In this document: positions 1 to 6,155 of the stretch, piece by piece
How positions within the stretch are numbered: position 1 is the first letter of the stretch
How the letters are laid out: each line of letters begins with the position of its first letter
DNA from: an archaeon
GTDB taxonomy: Archaea; Thermoproteota; Bathyarchaeia; TCS64
Direction: 5' to 3'
DNA: 7,543 nt
Assembly (NCBI GenBank): GCA_020444005.1
Contig: JAHLLU010000094.1
Location: 1-7,543, forward strand
Position numbers and translations under genes: made by a program
The notes under the pieces: model-generated
The model's input: the letters and a program-made list of their open reading frames with translations, nothing else
Database searches by the model: none
Told to the model about the DNA's origin: nothing

Positions 1-198
1 CTGACTTTCTCTGTGGGGTGTAAGGCTGTGTTGAATTTGCTGCGTTCATCGAAAAAATTGTCTGATGAAGCGGAGGAGGTGCAGGTTGCATTGGTTATTG
101 CCGAGCGTTTGATGTTATTCCACAGGGGTTTTGTTGATGATGAGGTTGAGTGGAGGTATAACTTAGTCTCCGAGGAGTGGGAGAAGATGAATCCTTGA
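1..198 (+). CDS. C-terminal fragment of an unrecognised protein, cut by the window edge
   Basis: The reading frame is open from base 1 to the TGA at 196-198. A GTG at 13 could start a 61-residue protein, but nothing like a Shine-Dalgarno sequence lies in the 12 bases before it, so I read this as the 3' end of a gene that begins outside the window. The visible part is charged and soluble-looking. It has a predicted helix rich in Glu, Ala and Val (about residues 17-36 counted from the GTG) and an acidic, Trp-containing end (EVEWRY, then EEWEKMNP at the C-terminus). There is no membrane segment, cysteine cluster or motif I recognise. Base use (frequent GTT, TTG, GAG) resembles the next gene, which supports real coding. 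No function is proposed. Confidence 0.5.
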   Translation: MTFSVGCKAVLNLLRSSKKLSDEAEEVQVALVIAERLMLFHRGFVDDEVEWRYNLVSEEWEKMNP

Positions 199-249
199 TC
201 AGTTGTATGCTATCATAATCTTCTTAACAATTTTAACCATCAACCAACA

Positions 250-1161
250 TTGGCGGTTCAACGCTTGATATCCACTGTATACGAGGTTATGACACCAGAA
301 GTAGTTACTATAACACCCGACCAGTCCGTTGAGGCAGCTGCCCGGATAATGGTAAACCACGGCATCAGCAGCATCGTTGTCTATGAAGGCGGTGAACCCT
401 TGGGTATTCTTACGGAGAAAGATATTATCACCCGTATTGTTGCGGTTGGTCAGGATCCTCGTGAGGTTAAGGTTTCCGAGATTATGACGCCTGATATTGT
501 GGCGTGTCCTCCTGATACTTTGATCGAGGATGCTTGCAGGACGATGCAGCGGAATAAGATCAAGAAGTTGGCGGTGGTTGAGGGTGGTTCAATAGCTGGG
601 ATTGTGAGTCTTACTGATATCGCGAACAGGCACCCTGAGTTGGTTGAGAGTTTGAAGAACCGGAATGGCGGTGTCAGTGATGATATCTTTGAGTTGCTTA
701 ACTTCTCAGAGGGCCAGAATCTTGAGTTCAAGTCCAGTCTCAGGTATGATTACAATACGAAGCAGGTGAATCAGGGTCTTGAGAAAGTGGTGTTGAAGAC
801 TATCTGTGCTTTCCTTAACGCTGAGGGTGGTACTTTGCTTATCGGTTTGTCTGATGAGAAGGATGTTCTTGGGATCGAGAATGATTACAGGGTTATTCGT
901 AACCAGAATCAGGATGGCTTTGAGAATCATCTAATGAGCTTGGTCTCAAACTGTATAGGTAATTATTATCTTCAATACATCGGCGTCAGGTTCCATAACG
1001 TGCTTGGCAAGGACCTTTGTCAGGTAAATATCCAGTCTTGTCCTAAGCCTGCTTTCCTGAATAACGGTGATAAACAGGAGTTCTTTGTGCGTACGGGGAA
1101 TAACTCGCGTCCTTTCGCTATCAGTGAGGCGTCTGATTATATCAGGGAGCACTGGAGATAA
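250..1161 (+). CDS. CBS-pair protein fused to a Schlafen-type AlbA_2 domain
   Basis: Seen: residues about 9-128 form two CBS motifs. The first runs from VYEVMTPEVVTI to GILTEKDII and the second from VSEIMTPDIVAC to GIVSLTDIA. After a short linker, residues about 145-303 match the AlbA_2 (Schlafen) domain: EGQNLEFKSS, then TICAFLNAEGGTLLIGLSDE, GIENDY, and near the end EFFVRTGNNSRPF. Known: CBS pairs usually bind AMP, ATP or SAM and regulate an attached domain, while AlbA_2 domains bind nucleic acid and form the RNase core of animal Schlafens. E154, E159 and D202 sit where the Schlafen acidic triad would be. Inferred: a cytosolic nucleic-acid-binding protein or nuclease controlled by an adenine nucleotide. 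The TTG at 250 is uncertain; TTG at 265 is preceded by a weak GGCGG, and ATG at 289 would cut into the first CBS motif. No membrane segment is present. No operon link is visible: the gaps are 51 bp upstream and 70 bp downstream. Confidence 0.88.
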   Translation: MAVQRLISTVYEVMTPEVVTITPDQSVEAAARIMVNHGISSIVVYEGGEPLGILTEKDIITRIVAVGQDPREVKVSEIMTPDIVACPPDTLIEDACRTMQRNKIKKLAVVEGGSIAGIVSLTDIANRHPELVESLKNRNGGVSDDIFELLNFSEGQNLEFKSSLRYDYNTKQVNQGLEKVVLKTICAFLNAEGGTLLIGLSDEKDVLGIENDYRVIRNQNQDGFENHLMSLVSNCIGNYYLQYIGVRFHNVLGKDLCQVNIQSCPKPAFLNNGDKQEFFVRTGNNSRPFAISEASDYIREHWR

Positions 1162-1181
1162 CCGGTTTTCTATGTATCAGG

Positions 1182-1191
1182 CTTCTAGAAG
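1182..1191. repeat. 10-bp perfect palindrome CTTCTAGAAG
   Basis: CTTCTAGAAG reads the same on both strands. It lies in the 70-bp gap before the large transglutaminase gene and ends two bases before the TATA-like element, over the position where the archaeal BRE would be. A repressor or activator site is possible by position, but a single 10-bp palindrome can arise by chance and no second copy was noticed. Confidence 0.3.
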
Positions 1192-1200
1192 TCTTATATC
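1188..1200 (+). promoter_or_regulatory. Putative archaeal promoter (BRE/TATA) of the transglutaminase operon
   Basis: The element CTTATAT at 1193-1199, preceded by AGAAGT, resembles an archaeal BRE plus TATA box. Transcription usually begins about 25 bases downstream of the TATA centre, so the start would fall near 1220-1225. That gives a leader of only about 10 bases before the ATG at 1232. No Shine-Dalgarno sequence precedes that ATG, which fits a leaderless or very short-leader mRNA. The call rests on position and motif shape only. Confidence 0.45.
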
Positions 1201-1231
1201 GGCTGGTACATTCTCTGGTTTGGAATAAACA

Positions 1232-4200
1232 ATGTATAGACAGTCGAAGAACCTGTTTCTCCTAGCCTGTACTATACTTGCCATTATTTTGATAGGTTTT
1301 AGCATCCAGTCATTTGAACAGGTTCCACCCCTAAGCGATATTGAGGCACCTGATCTACCCTTTGAATTACCAGATATTGATATGCCCATAAACCCGGAGC
1401 AGACAAGCCTAGACCTACCGGAAGTAGACATTGGCGACGCTAACCCTGATCCAAGTTTATTGATTGAGGGGGTTCCCCACACAAAGTATCTCAGGCTTCA
1501 GACCTATGATGATTATTACAGTGGTACTTGGGACACGGCGTTGACTCAGTCGGTCTCGTATGAGGGTGAGACTTTGAGTCTGGATGTTGACCTTTGGACT
1601 GATTATGAGAACTATAACATTACCATTACTCCGCTGGTGGATAATCTGGGGTATATTCCTACGCCTCAGAACCCGGTTTATCTGAATCTGAGTAACCCTG
1701 CGGCGTTTTTTGAGGATTCTCAGATATTTCAGGTGCCAGATGTGCCGGGGGCGTATGAGATCGAGTATATTCTCTACGAGTACAGCGATGCATTGATGAA
1801 TGCATCTAGTGTGGAGGAGATTCCCCAGTATCTTGATGTCCCAGATTATCTTGATGATGACCTAAGGGAGCTTGCTGAGGCAATCACCCAGAACACCACA
1901 ACAGACTATGAGGCAATACTAGCCCTAGAAAATTATCTTCAAACCTATTACGATTATAACCTGTCGGCAACAGAGGCTCCGCCGGGTGTAGACCCATGTG
2001 AGTATTTCCTGTTTGAGTCAGGTGAGGGCGTATGCAGCCACTTTAACACAGCCTTGGTTATGTTGGCTCGCAGTCTTAATTTCAGCGCTCGACTGGTGGG
2101 CGGCTACTATATTGATCCTTTGGCTGAGTATCAGGAGGTTTTCCCGATTCAGAGCCATGCTTTCACCGAGGTTCCGTTTGAGGACCTTGGGTGGATTATC
2201 TTTGACGCCACGCCTTCAGGTGATCTCAGTGATATGATTGGCGAGATACCTGACCTGAACTTCACTGAGGGTGATAACCCGTTGGATGATCTTGATTTTG
2301 AGTTCCCCGGTGAGCCCAGTGGTCCCAGTGAAAGCGTTTTCAGAGTCTATGGTGTGACTGGCTCTGAGTATCTGCGTGACGGTGTGGGGGAGTATTATAA
2401 TGGTTCATGGTATCTGCCCAGCGGGTTGCCCATCCCCTATGATGGTCATGTTATCAGTGACTCGGTAACCGGATACGACAGTGTTACCGAATATAGCTAT
2501 GTTATCGAGCCCAGCACAAGCTTCGAGTACAATATACCGAGCCCCCAGAACCCAGTGGAGATCAACGCCTATGATCCTTTGATCTATTATCCTGATCTAA
2601 ACATCTTCAAGACCAACGGCTCGTTTGCAGCTCCGTATCAAGTGGTGGCAAACCATTACGATTTTAGTGAATCTACGTTGATGGGTGCTGATCTGTATGT
2701 TGCTATGCCGTATGTTCAGATTACCTCTGAGCTGGAGGCAAGCATTGGTTCACTGTCTGAGCAGATAACCATGTACGAGAACACGCCATACGAGAAAATA
2801 CAGGCACTCAGCGACTATCTAGAGTCCAATTATCCGTATAATGAATCAGCCGTAGAGGCTCCCTCTGGGGTTGACCCCGTTGTGTGGTTCCTTCTCTATG
2901 AGCAACAGGGAATATGCACCGATTATGCGTCAGCTTTGACTATGCTCGCGAGAAGCATCGGTATTCCGGCACGGCTTGTGACTGGTTGGCTTGTTAACTC
3001 CGAGGTCGAGGTTCAGGATGTCTCACCGCATCAGGCTCACGCATACACTGAGGTATTATTTGATGATCTTGGCTGGGTCGTGTTTGACGCCACACCGATA
3101 TCGGAGCCCGTTGTGAACCAGAGTACGGGTCTGACACCTACTTTCACGAACATCACATATCAGGATGATGTGGTTTCGGTTGGAGGCGAGTTTATCGTGG
3201 CTGGATCGGTTCTTGATGACGAGGCAAACCCGGTTTCTGGGCTTGATGTCCTTGTTTATCTTAAGCAGATCAAGGAGGAGTCTGGTGTACTCGCTGGACG
3301 AGGCGTGGTTGTTGACGGCTTCTATAATGTTACATGTATCTTCCCCGGGAACCTGCCGGGAGGCGAGTATATGGTTGATGTTCACACCGTGGGGGATGAT
3401 ACTTACGGGGACTCATGGAGCGATCCCCCCTTGACCGCATACACTGACACCGGGTTCATTATCAACGCGCCCCCCGTTGTGGTAGCCGATAAACAATACA
3501 AGATAACCGCTACCTTAGTGAACACCAACACCAACAACTCAATCCCCCATACTGATTGCCAGATAACAGTAGGCGGCAACAGCTACAACAAGAAGACCGA
3601 CAACAAAGGCAGCATCGAACTAGTAACCTCCTCGGGGGAGGGGGCTGTAGAGATCACTTGTAGCTGGGATGGAGCCGATTATATGTATGCCTCAACCACC
3701 ACCGCGACAATACAATCAGTGCAATTCGACGTAAAACTCCCAGACGAGACCGTATTAACAAGGGGGCAACGTTCAAACATCAGAGGAAAAGTACAAGCAG
3801 ACGTAATCCCCGGGGAAAACGAGCCCATCACACTCAATTTACTTGACAAGGAAACAAGCAGTGTCACAAACGAGGCGGGGGAGTTCTTCATAACCCGTAG
3901 CATCCCAGTCGAGACCCAGCTAGGTCCAACCCCCATGAGTATCACGGTTGAAAGCGTTGACGCCAGTAAAAACACCTATGCAGTCGTCAAAGCAGCAACA
4001 ATCTTGACTCTATCTGCGCCTAGCTCGGCTCAGAGCGCTAAGAGCTTTGATGTCTCGATACGTCTCGTGGATGATTACGGTGAACCCCTCGGAAGCCAGA
4101 TGGTGAACCTAACTTATCGCCGATACAACGTAACCACAAGCAAGGTCGTCACGACTGATAGCCTTGGAAACGCTGAGACAAGCATCAAGGCGCCTGAAGC

Positions 4201-4984
4201 CAAAGGCGAGATAACCCTCAAAGCATACTATGCTGGGGCTGGAAACTATCTATCTACATCAAAAAGCAAAGCCGTTATGATACTAAAGACGAACCAGTTT
4301 CCGCTTATCCCCCTCGCCATAGTGGTGCTGGTGGTTAGTGCCGGCGCTGGTTTGTTCTATATGCGGGGTCAGCAACAGGAGAAACTTGTTGAGCCATTGG
4401 TTGAGGCTGAGGTTGCTGATACAAATGGGTCTTCAAGGCTCAGTATGCGGTTGCCTGACGTTGAGTCGGGTTTGCCGTTGGTGTGGGATGTCTCGTCTCT
4501 ACGTGTTGTCGGTAGGATGGTTGACACAGAGGATGTGGAAATGCCGGGGCAACGGCTTACATTCCTCATCGAAGACAACGAGTTATTCAGCGATGTTACA
4601 GACCATGAGGGATTGGTAGAGTTTAGCCACGAGTATAGCCTCGGCGTCCATGAGCTTCGACTGGTGAACCGAGCCGAGAAACTTCAAACCAGTATCAAGA
4701 TCAAGATCGTAGACTACCGTGAAGAGATCATCAGGCTATTCAACAACAGGTTCAAGGAGGCGCGTGAACGATTCGAGCGCATCAAGGACAACTATACGGC
4801 ACGTGAACTCTATAATCATTTGAAGGAGCAGACACCAGAGACGGCGTATGAGCCCCTTTGGAGTGTTGTTTCCTTGTTTGAGGAGGCTAACTACAGCCTA
4901 CATATGATAAACAGGGACCACTATACTAGGTTCTATCGAGCCATGAGAAGCTACAGGGAGGCATTGAATGCAGAAAGCAGTTAA
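1232..4984 (+). CDS. Membrane-anchored tandem transglutaminase-like protein with beta-sandwich stalk and DUF4129-like tail
   Basis: Seen, in order (1250 residues): anchor helix about 8-25; acidic Pro/Leu-rich linker 31-82; transglutaminase-like unit 1 (85-328; C268, H309, D325); acidic linker 330-368; unit 2 (379-622; C562, H603, D619); about four beta-sandwich domains (roughly 641-745, 750-828, 829-919, 920-1018); membrane helix 1021-1044; then a cytoplasmic part with one more beta-sandwich (about 1085-1160) and a helical tail (1161-1246). Each unit opens with a YLR...YYxGxW motif like that of TgpA proteins. The tail resembles DUF4129 (YREEIIRLF, TARELYNHL, LFEEANYS). Known: this fold covers transglutaminases and cysteine proteases, and bacterial TgpA proteins act at the cell envelope, often near MoxR-type AAA and DUF58 genes, neither of which is in this window. 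Inferred: an extracytoplasmic enzyme acting on surface protein or peptide, signalling to or held by a cytoplasmic tail. The substrate is unknown and protease versus cross-linking activity cannot be decided. The ATG at 1232 is well placed directly before the anchor helix. Confidence 0.92.
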   Translation: MYRQSKNLFLLACTILAIILIGFSIQSFEQVPPLSDIEAPDLPFELPDIDMPINPEQTSLDLPEVDIGDANPDPSLLIEGVPHTKYLRLQTYDDYYSGTWDTALTQSVSYEGETLSLDVDLWTDYENYNITITPLVDNLGYIPTPQNPVYLNLSNPAAFFEDSQIFQVPDVPGAYEIEYILYEYSDALMNASSVEEIPQYLDVPDYLDDDLRELAEAITQNTTTDYEAILALENYLQTYYDYNLSATEAPPGVDPCEYFLFESGEGVCSHFNTALVMLARSLNFSARLVGGYYIDPLAEYQEVFPIQSHAFTEVPFEDLGWIIFDATPSGDLSDMIGEIPDLNFTEGDNPLDDLDFEFPGEPSGPSESVFRVYGVTGSEYLRDGVGEYYNGSWYLPSGLPIPYDGHVISDSVTGYDSVTEYSYVIEPSTSFEYNIPSPQNPVEINAYDPLIYYPDLNIFKTNGSFAAPYQVVANHYDFSESTLMGADLYVAMPYVQITSELEASIGSLSEQITMYENTPYEKIQALSDYLESNYPYNESAVEAPSGVDPVVWFLLYEQQGICTDYASALTMLARSIGIPARLVTGWLVNSEVEVQDVSPHQAHAYTEVLFDDLGWVVFDATPISEPVVNQSTGLTPTFTNITYQDDVVSVGGEFIVAGSVLDDEANPVSGLDVLVYLKQIKEESGVLAGRGVVVDGFYNVTCIFPGNLPGGEYMVDVHTVGDDTYGDSWSDPPLTAYTDTGFIINAPPVVVADKQYKITATLVNTNTNNSIPHTDCQITVGGNSYNKKTDNKGSIELVTSSGEGAVEITCSWDGADYMYASTTTATIQSVQFDVKLPDETVLTRGQRSNIRGKVQADVIPGENEPITLNLLDKETSSVTNEAGEFFITRSIPVETQLGPTPMSITVESVDASKNTYAVVKAATILTLSAPSSAQSAKSFDVSIRLVDDYGEPLGSQMVNLTYRRYNVTTSKVVTTDSLGNAETSIKAPEAKGEITLKAYYAGAGNYLSTSKSKAVMILKTNQFPLIPLAIVVLVVSAGAGLFYMRGQQQEKLVEPLVEAEVADTNGSSRLSMRLPDVESGLPLVWDVSSLRVVGRMVDTEDVEMPGQRLTFLIEDNELFSDVTDHEGLVEFSHEYSLGVHELRLVNRAEKLQTSIKIKIVDYREEIIRLFNNRFKEARERFERIKDNYTARELYNHLKEQTPETAYEPLWSVVSLFEEANYSLHMINRDHYTRFYRAMRSYREALNAESS
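1484..2215 (+). repeat. Transglutaminase-like unit 1 of a tandem coding duplication
   Basis: Residues 85-328 of the large protein form the first of two units of equal length (244 residues). Landmarks are YLR at 86-88, YYSGTW at 95-100, PTPQNP at 143-148, APPGVDP at 249-255, and the catalytic Cys, His and Asp at 268, 309 and 325. The cysteine context (GVCSHFNTA) is less canonical than in unit 2, and the usual Gly-Ile-Pro-Ala-Arg stretch is replaced by NFSAR. The triad is nevertheless intact, so this unit may still be active. Confidence 0.85.
2366..3097 (+). repeat. Transglutaminase-like unit 2 of a tandem coding duplication
   Basis: Residues 379-622 repeat unit 1 at an offset of 293-294 residues: YLR at 380-382, YYNGSW at 388-393, PSPQNP at 436-441, APSGVDP at 543-549, and the catalytic Cys, His and Asp at 562, 603 and 619. 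By hand, about 42 of 80 residues are identical between the two catalytic halves (249-328 against 543-622). This unit keeps the textbook motif GICTDYASA followed by GIPARLVTG, so it is the better candidate for the active enzyme. The DNA of the two copies has diverged strongly, so the duplication is old. Confidence 0.85.
4956..4961 (+). promoter_or_regulatory. Shine-Dalgarno sequence of the downstream membrane gene
   Basis: GGGAGG lies six bases before the ATG at 4968, inside the end of the transglutaminase gene. It matches the conserved 3' end of archaeal 16S rRNA (CCTCC) and fixes the start of the next gene, which overlaps its upstream neighbour by 17 bases. It is the only strong SD at a gene start in this window, as expected for an internal operon gene read from a long mRNA. 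Confidence 0.75.
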
Positions 4985-6155
4985 AGAGATAGCCGCACCA
5001 ACAGTCGCCTACCTCGTATCAATAATCCTCGTGGTCTGGTTTCTCGTACTTCAAAGCACCTCGGTTCCCCTTGACTGGATAGGACTAAGTGGTCAGGTGG
5101 ACCTGAGTTTTCTCGGTTTGCCTCTATTGACGCTGCTGGTGTTACGTTTTGCAGCGTTGTTGGTTGATAATATGCTCGTGGGGGAGATCATGGAGCCACT
5201 ATCAGAGGGATTAGAGACCCTGAGTATTGCGGGTGCACTGTATTTCCTTGCTGACTGGAGCGCTATACCCGTATGGGGTAAGCCTATCACCGCGTTTCTG
5301 CTATACTCTTCAATTCTTTCTATGATACAGAAGATAGTCTCGATTAGATTACGCGAGATAAACCACCTTTTTGAACCCATCGCCATGAGCATCTACATAT
5401 TATTGGTGGGGTATCTTGGAAGCCAGACATGGTTGAGCCTCTACCCGGCGCTGGAGTCCACTATTCAAGCCAACCCGTATCTGAGCGTACTTCAGCCTGT
5501 TCTAAGAGCAGGTCTCGCTGAGCCAGTGAATAATATAATCATCGTGGCGTCTGCATTAACCTCGGTGATGGCGTTGACCGGTTTAGGCGCCAACAACCCC
5601 AACAGCTATCTACGGTATCTGAGCCAGACCGTGGGTGAACGATTAAGCACTGTTGCTTTGATAAATTTCTCGGTGCTTTACTATCTACTGTTCATCAGGC
5701 ATTACTTGTTTGATCTTAGCGGTATCAACCCCCAGTTCCTGATGGTGGGAGAGTGGGCGTTAATCTGTGGAGCCTTCTACCTCGGCTACAGGAACCTGAA
5801 GGATTACGCCGAGAAGAGCTTGGTTCAGCATGATATTACCGGTACTTGGAGCAAGCATATGCAGCAGGTGGATATCAGCACCGATCCCAAGCTTGAACAC
5901 CTATCTAAACTGGTTGAGCAGTTCGTTGACTATGGGCAACGGGATGAGTTGATCACGCATCTTACGCTGCTTCTCTATGAGTCTGATATGCCTACCTCTC
6001 AGATAACTCAGATAATCAGTCTAGTTACAAATTATCAGGATACCAAGCCGCCTCGGATTGGTTTCCCTTGGCAGATAGAAAATAACCGGAAGTTTAACCA
6101 GCAGAAGCGGAAACAGGTGGTAAACACTGTTCTTGCTTCTATCCGGTTGGATTAA
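4968..6155 (+). CDS. Polytopic membrane protein of unknown family, coupled to the transglutaminase gene
   Basis: I do not recognise this 395-residue protein. Seen: about eight hydrophobic helices, near residues 12-30, 46-67, 84-100, 105-123, 136-154, 189-206, 228-246 and 256-274, followed by a soluble, mostly helical C-terminal region of about 120 residues. That region ends in a basic patch (NRKFNQQKRKQVV). With eight helices and a basic tail, both ends are predicted to be cytoplasmic. No transporter signature, catalytic motif or nucleotide-binding loop was found. A short polar loop (GANNPNSYLRYLSQ, about 207-220) and EPVNN at 185-189 stand out between helices. Its start overlaps the transglutaminase gene by 17 bp behind a good SD, so the two are almost certainly one operon. 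Inferred: a membrane partner of that enzyme, perhaps standing in for the polytopic N-terminal domain that bacterial TgpA proteins carry in the same chain. Confidence 0.85.
   Translation: MQKAVKEIAAPTVAYLVSIILVVWFLVLQSTSVPLDWIGLSGQVDLSFLGLPLLTLLVLRFAALLVDNMLVGEIMEPLSEGLETLSIAGALYFLADWSAIPVWGKPITAFLLYSSILSMIQKIVSIRLREINHLFEPIAMSIYILLVGYLGSQTWLSLYPALESTIQANPYLSVLQPVLRAGLAEPVNNIIIVASALTSVMALTGLGANNPNSYLRYLSQTVGERLSTVALINFSVLYYLLFIRHYLFDLSGINPQFLMVGEWALICGAFYLGYRNLKDYAEKSLVQHDITGTWSKHMQQVDISTDPKLEHLSKLVEQFVDYGQRDELITHLTLLLYESDMPTSQITQIISLVTNYQDTKPPRIGFPWQIENNRKFNQQKRKQVVNTVLASIRLD

Noticed and set aside
199..249. Possible promoter for the CBS-AlbA_2 gene (TATCATAAT at 211-219, TTTTAA at 231-236)
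   Set aside because: The region is A+T-rich, but neither element matches an archaeal TATA box well or sits at the right distance from the TTG at 250.
3056..3385. 109-residue minus-strand open frame inside the transglutaminase gene
   Set aside because: It lies wholly inside a well-supported coding region, has no recognisable motif and no ribosome binding site. The same holds for the other short opposite-strand frames.
3520..3540. Short AACACC repeat
   Set aside because: It is two to three imperfect copies encoding an Asn/Thr stretch within a coding region, most likely chance or local codon bias.
1232..4363. Apparent richness in N-glycosylation sequons in the extracellular part of the large protein
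   Set aside because: I counted 16 sequons in the extracellular part and three in the roughly 205-residue cytoplasmic part. The densities are about the same, so there is no enrichment to support a glycosylation claim.
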